Shown here one piece after another: positions 24,366 to 33,282 of a DNA stretch of 64,000 nucleotides (position 1 is its first letter; the number at the start of each line of letters is the position of its first letter). This DNA is from Ga0074130 sp035492055 (GTDB taxonomy: Bacteria; Pseudomonadota; Gammaproteobacteria; Burkholderiales; Rhodocyclaceae), in contig DATJJR010000081.1 in NCBI GenBank assembly GCA_035492055.1, forward strand, positions 1 through 64,000. The letters are read 5' to 3'. A model generated the notes under the pieces. The model had not been told where the DNA came from and made no database searches. It was given only the letters and a program-made list of their open reading frames with translations. A program made the position numbers and the translations under genes.

Positions 24366-25066
24366 TTCGCGTAATGTCCTGCCCAACTGCGTATGGCGTG
24401 TGCCAATGCATTGAGCAGCAACACCAGGATGAGCAGGATCATGCCCAGTCCCATTGCCATGGGTAGATCGCCCATGCTGGTTTCCAAGGCGATCGCCGTC
24501 GTCATGACGCGTGTTACGCCATCGATGTTGCCGCCGACGATCATGACGGCTCCCACTTCGGAAATCGCCCGACCGAAACCCGCCAGCAATATTGTCGACA
24601 AGGCCCAGCGTGTGTCCCAGAGAAGTGTCAATGCCGCTTGTCGATGGGAGGTCCCTAGGGAATCGAGTTGATCGGCGTATTCAAGCCATGCATCTTCAAT
24701 GATCTGACGAGTCAATGCAGCCAATAGTGGTGCGATCAAGATGGTTTGCGCAATGCTCATTGCCGTCGGCGTGAATAGCAACCCGAACTGTCCGAGCGGG
24801 CCGGCGCGGGAAAGCGACAGGTAAACAATCAGGCCAACGACGACAGACGGCAATCCCATGAAACCATTGACGAGCACGATCACGGTCTTGCGTCCTGGAA
24901 AGCTCGCGACAGCCAGCAAGGCACCCAAGGGTAAGGCGAATAAGGCACCCAGCAATACTGCGACACAACTGACGCGCAGACTCAGTGCGACGATCCCGTA
25001 GAGATGGGTGTCCGCATGAAGTATGAGCATCAGGGCTGCGTCGAGGCTGGCTGCGATGGTATTCAA
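24362..25066 (-). CDS. tupB: TupB-type ABC transporter permease
   Basis: This is a 234-residue inner-membrane permease with about five to six helices and an EAA-like loop (RQAALTLLWDTRWALSTILLAGFGRAISEVGAVMI contains it). It resembles TupB/WtpB/ModB oxyanion permeases. It is the first gene of the tupB-C-A operon. The 314-base region upstream carries a ModE-like box and a possible -10 (TATAGT at about 25133-25128, minus strand). Tungstate versus molybdate specificity rests on TupA. Confidence 0.9.
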   Translation of the reverse strand: MNTIAASLDAALMLILHADTHLYGIVALSLRVSCVAVLLGALFALPLGALLAVASFPGRKTVIVLVNGFMGLPSVVVGLIVYLSLSRAGPLGQFGLLFTPTAMSIAQTILIAPLLAALTRQIIEDAWLEYADQLDSLGTSHRQAALTLLWDTRWALSTILLAGFGRAISEVGAVMIVGGNIDGVTRVMTTAIALETSMGDLPMAMGLGMILLILVLLLNALAHAIRSWAGHYAK

Positions 25067-25236
25067 GGCGTGGTTGCTATCGGGAATCGGGAGGCAAAGA
25101 TATGAAGCAAATTTCCAGTCAGGGCGCGACTATAACCGCACTCTTGGAAGGCCCGAAATATGAGATTGCGTGCATATCATGCGCCCCTGTGCCTTGAATC
25201 CGGCATCGGATTTGGCGCAATGCAATGAGCGCCGAG

Positions 25237-25260
25237 TGTTATGTCGGCGTACGCATAACA
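25237..25260. promoter_or_regulatory. ModE-like box 5, upstream of tupBCA
   Basis: TGTTAT, 11 bases, CATAACA. It has the 24-bp geometry of the other four boxes, with outer bases T/A instead of C/G, and resembles the classical ModE operator half-sites GTTAT/ATAAC. It lies about 170 bases before tupB. Confidence 0.68.
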
Positions 25261-25289
25261 GGAACACCACCAGCGTGGCTGGTTTAAAT

Positions 25290-25317
25290 GAAAACCGGCC
25301 ATCATTGGATGGCCGGT
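25290..25317 (-). terminator. Rho-independent terminator after the chemoreceptor gene
   Basis: On the minus strand a 10-bp perfect stem (ACCGGCCATC/GATGGCCGGT, four-base loop) is followed by TTTTCATTT. It lies about 65 bases after the stop of the chemoreceptor gene and isolates it from tup. Confidence 0.88.
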
Positions 25318-25380
25318 GCAGGGCTTGGGTTGCTTTGATGTGGCGTTACATGATCAAAGGCGAGCCGGGTTTGCCGGGGC

Positions 25381-27426
25381 TCACGCCGGTAATTTGAACG
25401 CAGCGACCGTGCCATTCAGCGATTCAGCGAGTTCCTTGAGCCGTTGTGCGGCGCTGCTGACTTCGTTGATGGTTTGGTCGTTGCGGTCGGCCATATGCGC
25501 AATGTGTTCAATATGCTGCGCGATCCCTTGCGTGGCAGTGGCTTGTTCGCGTGATGCACCTGAAATCTCGGTGATGCGTGCGAGCGTGCGTTCAGCGCTG
25601 CTCTGAATCTCCCCAAGCGTCAAAGCCGCCGATTCGGTGATGCCGACGCTTCCCAGCACCTGTTCACGACTGTTGCTCGCCTGCTTGATTGATAGTTCGA
25701 CGCCTTGTCGTATCTTGCCAATCATGGAGGCAATGCTTTCGGTTGCGTTGCGAGTGTTTTCCGCCAGTTTGCGTACTTCATCGGCAACCACGGCGAAACC
25801 GCGACCGGATTCGCCGGCACGCGCAGCTTCAATGGCTGCATTCAATGCGAGCAGATTGGTCTGATCGGCAATGTCCTTGATGGTGCTGACGATCGCGCCG
25901 ATTTCTTCGGTGCGTTTGCCAAGCTCGGTGACGTTCTCGGTGACTTCCTGGACGGAGTCGGCAACGGCGCGGATTTCATTCACGGCTTCGGTGATGCGTG
26001 CACGCCCGTGAACGGCCGCTTGAGAGGCAGCCTCGGAAATTTGGACCGCGTCGTTGACGTTTTCGGCGACGTGACTCACGGTGACTGACACTTCCTCGAC
26101 TGAAGCGGCCGTTGCCTGCGCAGCTTCTGACTGCGCGCGCGAGCCGTCGGCAATTTGCTTCGATACTTCGGACAATGTTTTAGACGAGGCAAGTACGTTT
26201 TGTGCCGATTGCTTGACGTCGGAGACAACAGTCGAGAGGGCGCGCGACATGTCGCTGAAGCGTTGTGCAACGACAGACAATTCATCGTTCGACGCAAGCA
26301 CGATTGGGCGCGTAAAGTCGCCGGAGGCAAAGCGGGCAGCACCATCGGTCAATCGTTCAACTGAATCCGCGATCGACAGATACATGCCGACAAAAAGATA
26401 AATGCTGACCAAGACCACCACGATGTTGATCGCAAGCATGCCCCAGAATTTTGCGCGCACAGTCTGCTGGCGAACCAGCAGGCGTTCTTCGAAGATCTTG
26501 CGGTTCTCGTCGATCAAGCCCCAAGCTGCATCTATCGCCGGTTTGGCCGAGTCAGTCACCTGCTGCTGGGTGACACCGATGCTGTCCGCTGCAATGAAAT
26601 TCTGCCGCGCATCCTTCAGCAATGCGCCGGTGGCAGATTTTACTTGCGAGAAAGCCTGATCCATGCGCGCCTTGATGTCCGGGTTGCTCTTCATCGACTG
26701 GCTGAGCATGGTCTCGACGCCGTTCAAGACATCCTGCAGGCGGGCTTCGGTCACTTCATAGAACACGCGGTCTTTCGGCGTCAGCGTACCGCGCGAGAGA
26801 TTCAGGATTTGATAGGCGTAGATACGTACCGTGATGCCGGCGACCTTGGGCGTGTTGTTGGCCAAGGGAAAACCGAGGTAGAACAGATCGGTGTCCGGTT
26901 CAAACGAGATTTGCGAGTTGTCGCCGATGACATGCATGAAGGCATACAGGCGATCGAATTCCTTGCCGTGAGCAGCGAATGCGGATTGTGCAAAGTCCGG
27001 GCCGATTGGCAACGCCATGACCTTGGCTTCAAGATCAGACCAGCCAGCGCGAATATCCTTGACGCCCGTGGCCGCATCGAACAGTGGCGCATCCTTTTGT
27101 GCGTCGCTTTCGAGCTTTTGCAAGGTCTTTTCGATCACGGCCTCATGCTGCTTGAGGCGATCCTTGACGGCGGCATCGTTTGGCGCAGCCGTGGTTGCGA
27201 TGCGACGATATTCGATCAGATCCTTGTTCCACTGAACCAGGTCGCCGATGAGCTCGTTGCCGGCCAGTTCGCTGTCGATCTGACGCACCCGTGAATCCAG
27301 ATCCGACATGACGTGCCAGGAGAAGTAGGCCAGCGCTGCGGTGAAGATCAGCCCGGTCAACAGAAACTTGCTTGAGAAGCGCAAGCGTCCCATCAAATGG
27401 ACGGATGGCGCGAATAGGGTCTGCAT
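25381..27426 (-). CDS. Methyl-accepting chemotaxis protein with large periplasmic domain
   Basis: This is a 681-residue chemoreceptor. Membrane helices lie at about 18-40 and 325-347, bracketing a periplasmic helical domain of about 285 residues. HAMP and signalling domains follow (tip IADQTNLLALNAAIEAARAG). The C-terminus ends VAAFKLPA with no NWETF-like methyltransferase-binding pentapeptide. The ATG at 27426 has GGAGAG upstream. It is transcribed alone, with its own terminator, and the ligand is unknown. Confidence 0.9.
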   Translation of the reverse strand: MQTLFAPSVHLMGRLRFSSKFLLTGLIFTAALAYFSWHVMSDLDSRVRQIDSELAGNELIGDLVQWNKDLIEYRRIATTAAPNDAAVKDRLKQHEAVIEKTLQKLESDAQKDAPLFDAATGVKDIRAGWSDLEAKVMALPIGPDFAQSAFAAHGKEFDRLYAFMHVIGDNSQISFEPDTDLFYLGFPLANNTPKVAGITVRIYAYQILNLSRGTLTPKDRVFYEVTEARLQDVLNGVETMLSQSMKSNPDIKARMDQAFSQVKSATGALLKDARQNFIAADSIGVTQQQVTDSAKPAIDAAWGLIDENRKIFEERLLVRQQTVRAKFWGMLAINIVVVLVSIYLFVGMYLSIADSVERLTDGAARFASGDFTRPIVLASNDELSVVAQRFSDMSRALSTVVSDVKQSAQNVLASSKTLSEVSKQIADGSRAQSEAAQATAASVEEVSVTVSHVAENVNDAVQISEAASQAAVHGRARITEAVNEIRAVADSVQEVTENVTELGKRTEEIGAIVSTIKDIADQTNLLALNAAIEAARAGESGRGFAVVADEVRKLAENTRNATESIASMIGKIRQGVELSIKQASNSREQVLGSVGITESAALTLGEIQSSAERTLARITEISGASREQATATQGIAQHIEHIAHMADRNDQTINEVSSAAQRLKELAESLNGTVAAFKLPA

Positions 27427-27651
27427 GATCTCTCCTGAAAGATGGCGTGTCGTGTGGGATTTGTGGCCGCCTGTTTGCCGGCGAGCTTTCTAGCACAACG
27501 ACGAGGCCAGCTTAATGAAGACCGAGTGACAATTCGTGCCGAGGCTGCAAAAAACGGGGAAACATCATGCCGTTGTTGCGCAACCGCTACCGCGGCTGAG
27601 TATCACCCTGGGGATTCAGGGATGCCGATGCACAGCAGGCGTGTTGCTGAA

Positions 27652-28659
27652 TCAAAAACCTTCCAGCACGATCTTGCCGCGGGACTGGCCTGACTCAAGT
27701 AATGCGTGAGCACGGCGGAGGTTGGCGGCGTTGATTGTGCCGAAACGTTCGTTCAATGTGGTGCGTATGCGCCCGGCATCGACGAGTTCGGCGAGTCCGG
27801 CAAGGATGCGGCCTTGCGCATCCATGTCGGGTGTTTCGAACAATGCGCGAGTGAACATCAACTCCCAGTGCAGCGAAACGCTTTTGCGTTTCAGCAGCAT
27901 GACGTTGATCGGTTCCGGATCGTCGATCAGGCCGAATTTACCCTGCGGTGCTATGGCATCGACGATCTGTGCGAAGTGTTCATCGGTATGGGTGAGACTG
28001 ACGACGTAATGCGGTGCCGCGATACCGAGGGCTTGCAATTGAGGGGCGAATACTTGCGTGTGATCGATGACATGATCGGCGCCAAGCTCACGCAACCATT
28101 CTCGGCTTTGCGGCCGCGACGCGGTACCGATGACCGTGAGGCCGGTCAGTTGTTTTGCAAGCTGCACCATGATCGAGCCGACACCACCGGCGGCACCGAC
28201 AATGAGCAGTGATTTCCCGGATTCGCCTGGCGTAATGCCGAAACGATCAAACAGCATTTCCCAGGCCGTGAGACCGGTCAGTGGTAATGCGGCGGCGGCG
28301 GCGAAGTCGATCGACATTGGCATGCGGCCGACAATGCGTTCATCCACCAGTTGCAGTTCGCTGTTGCTGCCTGCGCGCGTGAGCGCGCCGGCATACCAGA
28401 CGCGATCGCCCGGTTTGAAGTTGCGTACCGCTGGCCCGACTGCGCGCACGATGCCGGTGGCATCCCAGCCCAGTATTTTCCATGCGTCGCCCTCGGGTGC
28501 AGTGTTGCGCCGGACCTTGGTGTCGACCGGATTGACCGAGATTGCCTTGACCTCGACAAGTAGATCGCGTCCCGCAGCGATCGGATCAGCCAGCGTGACG
28601 TCCTGCAGCGATTCGATATCGGTGATTGGCAATGACTTTTTGTAGGCGACGGCTTTCAT
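27652..28659 (-). CDS. Zinc-type alcohol dehydrogenase-like / quinone oxidoreductase-like protein
   Basis: This is a 335-residue medium-chain dehydrogenase/reductase. It has the N-terminal GroES-like domain (VNPVDTKVRR, ILGWDATGIV) and a Rossmann domain with VGAAGGVGSIMVQLAKQL at about 150-167. It matches the MDR subgroup of NADPH-dependent reductases and lacks the catalytic zinc cysteines of true alcohol dehydrogenases. The ATG at 28659 gives the canonical MKAVAY start. It stands alone, divergent from the MFS gene. Confidence 0.88.
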   Translation of the reverse strand: MKAVAYKKSLPITDIESLQDVTLADPIAAGRDLLVEVKAISVNPVDTKVRRNTAPEGDAWKILGWDATGIVRAVGPAVRNFKPGDRVWYAGALTRAGSNSELQLVDERIVGRMPMSIDFAAAAALPLTGLTAWEMLFDRFGITPGESGKSLLIVGAAGGVGSIMVQLAKQLTGLTVIGTASRPQSREWLRELGADHVIDHTQVFAPQLQALGIAAPHYVVSLTHTDEHFAQIVDAIAPQGKFGLIDDPEPINVMLLKRKSVSLHWELMFTRALFETPDMDAQGRILAGLAELVDAGRIRTTLNERFGTINAANLRRAHALLESGQSRGKIVLEGF

Positions 28660-28810
28660 GGTCAGTAGGCCTTGTGCGAGTTGAATATTCACCGCTGATT
28701 GCGGTAGTCGACGCATGGTATGCGCAATCGAGGCGGTGCGTCATTCCCGCGGCATTACATTTATGTCAGTGCGCGCGGCCTGTTAGCAGGGCTTGGCTAA
28801 AATTGCATGC

Positions 28811-30343
28811 ATGACGACGCACAGATCAAAGATTGCTGCGATGGCCGGCATTTCCATTGTCATGATGCTGATTGCCCTCGATCAGACTGTGGTGGGAACT
28901 GCCTTGCCCAAGATGGTGGCGGAGTTGCAGGGTTTCAATCTTTATCCGTGGGTGGCATCGGCGTACCTGCTGGGCAACGCGATTCTGATTCCTATCATCG
29001 GCCGTCTCGGCGATTTGCATGGCCGTAAACCGTATCTGCTGACGGCAGTGAGTGTGTTCACCCTGGCATCTGCCCTGTGCGGCATGGCGCACACCATGCC
29101 GCAGCTGGTGCTGGCGCGCGGATTGCAAGGCATTGGCGGCGGCATGTTGATGGGCTCCGCATTTGCCTCAGTCACGGATTTGTTTCCCGACACGCTGGAG
29201 CGTGTGCGCTGGCAAGTCATGCTGTCGGCGGCTTTTGGCGTGTCTTCGGCGCTTGGTCCGGCGCTCGGCGGCTGGCTCACCGAGCACGTTGGCTGGCGTA
29301 GTGTGTTCTACGTCAACCTGCCCGTCGGACTTGTTGCGCTGCCGATTGTCTGGCGCTTCCTTCCACGCGTTGTGCACGGCGACCGCTCCGGCAAGGCGCT
29401 GGATTGGCCGGGTGTCTTGTTGCTCACATTGGCTGTCGGTACTTTGCTACTGACAACGGAGCTGGGTGAAAAGCTCGGATTTGCCAATCCGACCTTCTGG
29501 GGCTTGATTGTGATGTCGGCCGCGTTCGGTTTCTTCTTTTTTCGCCACCAGCACCATACCGACGCACCGGTGATTCCACCCCATCTGTTTGCCAATCCGG
29601 TGATGCGCTTGCTGGTGACGCTGGCTGTTCTGTCGGGGTTGATTCTGTTCGTGTTGCTGTTCTATTCGCCTCTGCTATTGCAGGGCGGATTCTCGATGTC
29701 GCCGAACGACGCCGGTTTTGTCGTGACGCCGCTGATGGTGTGCATCACCATCGGTAGCGTCGTCAACGGCCGCCTCATTACACACATGCGTCATCCAGAG
29801 CGGTTGTTTTCTTACGGTGTGTTGCTGTTGATCGTCAGCATTCTTGCATTGTGTTGCATGTCGACGACATCGCCACGCTGGTGGTCGATGATCGCGTTCG
29901 GCATGTGCGGATTCAGCTTAGGTTTCCAGTTGCCGAACCTCACGCTGCAAACACAGGCCGCTGTGAGTCGCGCCGATCAAGGCGCGGCGTCGGCGCTCAT
30001 CATGACGCTGCGCACGCTCGGCAGCATGTTCGGTGCAAGCCTCGCCGGCCTGGTTGTGAGCATCGGCTTCGCACGCGGCACCGCGACACCGTTGGTGCAG
30101 GCCGGCATCACCAATGCCGATGTGCTGCATCTTTTCGCTAGCCCGCAATTGCTGGTACGCGATGCGGATCGGCAAAGCCTGGTGAATTTGTCACACGCCT
30201 TGTCGTTCGATGCCGAACCCTTGCTGGAACACGCGCGACTTGGTCTTGTGTCGGGCATCCACGCTGCCTTCATCGGTTGCGCGTTGCTGGCATGCATCTG
30301 CTGGTTTGTCAGCCGCAAGCTGCCGCCATTCACCCGCCGCTGA
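28811..30343 (+). CDS. DHA2-type MFS multidrug exporter (EmrB/QacA family)
   Basis: This is a 510-residue inner-membrane transporter with about 14 predicted helices. It has the DHA2 motif C-like and motif A signatures LDQTVVGTALP (helix 1) and GRLGDLHGRKP (loop 2-3). Such proteins export drugs or toxic organics using the proton gradient. The ATG at 28811 is preferred over a TTG 18 bases earlier. No adjacent membrane-fusion protein or regulator gene is present. The substrate cannot be inferred. Confidence 0.9.
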   Translation: MTTHRSKIAAMAGISIVMMLIALDQTVVGTALPKMVAELQGFNLYPWVASAYLLGNAILIPIIGRLGDLHGRKPYLLTAVSVFTLASALCGMAHTMPQLVLARGLQGIGGGMLMGSAFASVTDLFPDTLERVRWQVMLSAAFGVSSALGPALGGWLTEHVGWRSVFYVNLPVGLVALPIVWRFLPRVVHGDRSGKALDWPGVLLLTLAVGTLLLTTELGEKLGFANPTFWGLIVMSAAFGFFFFRHQHHTDAPVIPPHLFANPVMRLLVTLAVLSGLILFVLLFYSPLLLQGGFSMSPNDAGFVVTPLMVCITIGSVVNGRLITHMRHPERLFSYGVLLLIVSILALCCMSTTSPRWWSMIAFGMCGFSLGFQLPNLTLQTQAAVSRADQGAASALIMTLRTLGSMFGASLAGLVVSIGFARGTATPLVQAGITNADVLHLFASPQLLVRDADRQSLVNLSHALSFDAEPLLEHARLGLVSGIHAAFIGCALLACICWFVSRKLPPFTRR

Positions 30344-30359
30344 TACGTTTGGGAAATTG

Positions 30360-30530
30360 CGCTTAGCCGTGTAAATCCTCAAACGGGCAAAAACCGGCAT
30401 GCGCCGAGCCAGGCCGGCAAAAGCGGTGAATTCGCGGTGCGAACACCGCAACCGTGACTACGAAGCCCAATGCCAGGGAATGGCTTGTCCCTGTGAATCC
30501 GAATCGCCCCTTTCTTTGGGAGGGGCGGAT
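30360..30530 (-). other. Candidate structured RNA / 3' region of the small gene
   Basis: Four stems follow each other: CCGGC-type pairing ending in TTTTT on the minus strand (around 30385-30415), GCGGTG-CGAA-CACCGC (30434-30449), CAGGGA/TCCCTG (about 30475-30495) and CGCCCCT/AGGGGCG (about 30506-30528). On the minus strand the series runs from the end of the 55-codon gene to a terminator-like hairpin. I could not match it to a known RNA family. Confidence 0.4.
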
Positions 30531-30534
30531 GGGC

Positions 30535-30702
30535 TCAGTTGTAGCCTAGTTGTGCGATCTTGCCGACTTCGTCATTGGTTTGTGCCGGATTTTTCGGCAA
30601 CTTTTGGCCGGACGACAAAGCGGATGGCAGTCCGAAACTGCCTTGAGCCTGTTGCTGCTGAGTCTTTTCCGGCTGCGGAACCGACGGTTGTTGTGCGTTC
30701 AT
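30535..30702 (-). CDS. Small Gln/Pro-rich protein, 55 residues, unknown
   Basis: This short gene has a textbook ribosome site (AGGAGGTG, 5 bases before the ATG at 30702). The product starts MNAQQPSVPQPEKTQQQQ, is polar and Gln/Pro/Ser-rich, and ends KIAQLGYN, with no signal peptide or membrane segment. Codon use is similar to that of its neighbours. Function is unknown. The ribosome site and clean frame argue that it is real. It is followed by a chain of hairpins that may be its 3' untranslated region. Confidence 0.72.
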   Translation of the reverse strand: MNAQQPSVPQPEKTQQQQAQGSFGLPSALSSGQKLPKNPAQTNDEVGKIAQLGYN

Positions 30703-30831
30703 GGTGCACCTCCTCGGACGAATAACGGCCGATAGCGCTTAAAGTTGACGCACTTTAATAAAAAAGTCCTGTAATGACTTGTTACGTAAAGGAAACTCAA
30801 AGAAATGCTTTATGCCGGCGTTTGAATTTCT

Positions 30832-31770
30832 CTATTCGACGTCGTCAACGGTATGGATATCTGCGGCGACTGGCTTTGCCGTATTGGCTGCTTTTTCGGC
30901 AGCAGTTGCCAGCATTGCGCTACGTGTTTCCGGCGTTTCAAGACTGATGCGTCCAAGAATGCCATCGCGAAAATCGGTCAGGAACAGCATCGCGGCCTTT
31001 TCGAGATCGTATTCGTCCTTGCGTCCCTTGCCGGTGTGGCGTGCATTCCGTTTGCGCGCCACGGCCTCGACCACGCCGATACCGTCCATCCCCTCGGTGG
31101 CAAAACCGTAGCGGGCGGTCAGGAGTTGCGGGTAACGGGCCAGCAGGAGTTCGCCTAGAAATGCGCCGACTTGTTCTTCGATCACGGCATTGCGGCCGAT
31201 GGCGTGGGCGATGGCGAGCATGAAGCCGTCGCTGTCGTGCTGGATCTTCGGCCACATCATGCCAGGCGTGTCGGTGAGCGTCATGCGCGTGTTGATTTCA
31301 AGGCTCTGCACGGATTTTGTCACCGCAGGTTCGTCGCCAACAGCTGCGACGCGGCGTTTCAACAGCGTATTCATCAATGTCGACTTGCCGACGTTGGGGA
31401 TGCCCATGATCATCATGCGCAACGGCTTGACGCCATCGTTGCGATGCGGCGCCAGGCTTTGGCACAGATTCGGAATCCGCGTGACGTCGCCATTCTTCTT
31501 GGCGCTGATGCCGATTGCTTTGACGCCCGGCTGGGCATTGAAGTAATCCAACCACTGTTTGGTGGCATTCGGGTCGGCCAGATCGATCTTGTTCAAGAGC
31601 TTGAGACAGGGGCGCTGACGAAAGCGGCGCAATTCGTCGATCATCGGATTGCTGCTCGCCATGGGAAGGCGCGCATCGAGTACTTCGATGACGACGTCGG
31701 TGCGCTCCATGACCTCCGCGGTTTTTTTGCGCGCGGCGACCATGTGGCCGGGAAACCACTGGATGGGCAT
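30832..31770 (-). CDS. ylqF: YlqF/RbgA ribosome-biogenesis GTPase
   Basis: This is a 312-residue circularly permuted GTPase. The G4 motif NKIDLADP (about 60-67) precedes G1 GIPNVGKST (about 125-133) and G3 DTPGMMWPK. The N-terminus IQWFPGHM is the family hallmark. RbgA helps assemble the large ribosomal subunit. It stands alone, with the flavoprotein gene 83 bases upstream on the same strand. Confidence 0.93.
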   Translation of the reverse strand: MPIQWFPGHMVAARKKTAEVMERTDVVIEVLDARLPMASSNPMIDELRRFRQRPCLKLLNKIDLADPNATKQWLDYFNAQPGVKAIGISAKKNGDVTRIPNLCQSLAPHRNDGVKPLRMMIMGIPNVGKSTLMNTLLKRRVAAVGDEPAVTKSVQSLEINTRMTLTDTPGMMWPKIQHDSDGFMLAIAHAIGRNAVIEEQVGAFLGELLLARYPQLLTARYGFATEGMDGIGVVEAVARKRNARHTGKGRKDEYDLEKAAMLFLTDFRDGILGRISLETPETRSAMLATAAEKAANTAKPVAADIHTVDDVE

Positions 31771-31852
31771 GATGGTGTTTATCTGGGGGAAGGCGTCATT
31801 ATACCGGCGCTCTTTGTGGCGCTCCGCAGCGCGGAGTATGGCCGCCCTTTTA

Positions 31853-33124
31853 TCAGGGGCGCACAGCGTCTTTCATGTCGAAGTAGGACAGGACGCCGCG
31901 TGCTGCGGCATGCCCCGATGCGATGCAAGCCGTGAGCAGATAGCCGCCTGTCGGTGCTTCCCAATCCAGCATTTCACCGGCGCAGAAGACACCGGGCCAT
32001 TGCTTCAACATCAGATGCTCATTCAGCGCATCGAAGCGTACGCCGCCGGCAGTGCTGATCGCCTCGTCGATGGGGCGTGTGGCGGTCAAACGCAAAGGGA
32101 ATGCCTTGATGGTTGCAGCGAGTTTGGTGGCATCGTGCATGCCGTCCTTGCCTAACACCTCGCGCAACAGTGCGGCCTTGATACCGTGAAGGCCGAGGCG
32201 GCCTTGCAGATGCGATGACAAGGAGCGCGAGCCGCGCGGATGTGAAACATCGGCGAGCACGCGCTCCGCACTTATATCGGGAAGCAGGTCGAGCATGAGC
32301 GTTGCCGAACCCTCGCGTTCGATGGCATCACGCAGTGGTGCAGACAGGGTATAAATCAGGCTGCCTTCAACACCTTGTGCGCTGATGACGAACTCGCCGC
32401 GCCTGGCGATGCTGCCAAAATGCGCAACGACATTCTTGAGCGGTTTGCCCGAGAATTTGTCGCGGAAGAAATCCGACCACGTGTATTCAAAACCGCAATT
32501 CGACGGCTTGAACGGCGCAAGCGCAATGTCACGGCGCGCCAGTGTTTTCATCCAGGCGCCATCCGAACCCAGCCTGGCCCAACTGCCGCCGCCGAGCGCC
32601 AATATGACAGCATCGACGCGCTGTGAAACTTCCCCATCCGGTGCGAGAAAGTGCAGCTCATTTTCATCGCCCCATCCCAGCCAGCGATGCCGCACATGAA
32701 TGGCGACGCCTCGCTCACGCAGGCGATGCAGCCACGCACGCAACAAGGGTGCCGCTTTCATTTCGCGCGGAAACACCCGCCCCGAAGTACCGACGAAGGT
32801 TTCAACACCAAGCTCGGCAGCCCATTCGCGCAGCGCATGCGGCGTGCAGCGTTCGATCATGCGGCCGAGTTCGGCTTGTTGTGTGCCGTAGCGCGTCAAA
32901 AAAAGATCGAGGGGTTCGCTGTGCGTGAGATTCAAGCCGCCGCGCCCGGCCATGAGGAATTTGCGTCCCAGTGACGGCATGGCATCGAAGACATGAATGC
33001 CGAAACCTGCCGCCGAAAGCGTTTCGGCCGCTGCCAGACCGGCAGGACCCCCGCCGATAACAGCGATTTGCGGCCGTACTTGCGGCCGCTGGCCTTGTAT
33101 TGAGGCGTCCGTTGGGGATTGCAT
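31853..33124 (-). CDS. BaiN/HI0933-like FAD-dependent flavoprotein
   Basis: This is a 423-residue flavoprotein. FAD-binding motif GGGPAGLAAAETLSAAG lies at about 24-40, the family signature GRKFLMAGRGGLNLTHSEP follows, and the C-terminal FAD segment CAGEMLDWEAPTGGYLLTACIASG is split across about 390-415. It belongs to the HI0933/BaiN group, whose physiological reactions are mostly unknown. It is divergent from deaD across 158 bases and followed by ylqF. Confidence 0.88.
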   Translation of the reverse strand: MQSPTDASIQGQRPQVRPQIAVIGGGPAGLAAAETLSAAGFGIHVFDAMPSLGRKFLMAGRGGLNLTHSEPLDLFLTRYGTQQAELGRMIERCTPHALREWAAELGVETFVGTSGRVFPREMKAAPLLRAWLHRLRERGVAIHVRHRWLGWGDENELHFLAPDGEVSQRVDAVILALGGGSWARLGSDGAWMKTLARRDIALAPFKPSNCGFEYTWSDFFRDKFSGKPLKNVVAHFGSIARRGEFVISAQGVEGSLIYTLSAPLRDAIEREGSATLMLDLLPDISAERVLADVSHPRGSRSLSSHLQGRLGLHGIKAALLREVLGKDGMHDATKLAATIKAFPLRLTATRPIDEAISTAGGVRFDALNEHLMLKQWPGVFCAGEMLDWEAPTGGYLLTACIASGHAAARGVLSYFDMKDAVRP

Positions 33125-33176
33125 GGCGCGCAGTGTAACTGTGCAGGCAACAAAGTTTGCCCCAAGTAATGCTGAT

Positions 33177-33205
33177 TTGTTTGTAGTCTATGCTTTTGAG
33201 ATAAT
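33177..33205 (+). promoter_or_regulatory. Sigma-70-like promoter for deaD
   Basis: TTGTTT (33177-33182), a 17-base spacer, then GATAAT (33200-33205). It gives a leader of about 70 bases for deaD. Confidence 0.6.
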
Positions 33206-33219
33206 TGACGGTTTTCCTT

Positions 33220-33239
33220 GCGCAGCAGGTTCGCTGCGC
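33220..33239 (+). promoter_or_regulatory. Hairpin in the deaD 5' leader
   Basis: GCGCAGC-AGGTTC-GCTGCGC is a perfect 7-bp stem about 45 bases before the start codon. DEAD-box helicase mRNAs often carry structured leaders that the protein itself or cold shock acts on; here that is only a possibility. Confidence 0.45.
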
Positions 33240-33282
33240 TTGCAGCTTTCCGACCGCTTGTCCGGTTCCCGGTACCCTCTTC

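Larger units (their letters stand above)
25067..25380. other. Intergenic region between tupB and the chemoreceptor gene
   Basis: This is a 314-base gap without a credible gene. It holds the tup upstream region with a ModE-like box (25237-25260) and the terminator of the chemoreceptor gene (25290-25317). I see nothing else structured. Confidence 0.7.

Noticed and set aside
30344..30534. Cyclic-di-GMP or cobalamin riboswitch in the gap after the MFS gene
   Set aside because: Hairpins are present but none of the conserved core motifs of these classes are seen. It is kept only as an unassigned structured region.
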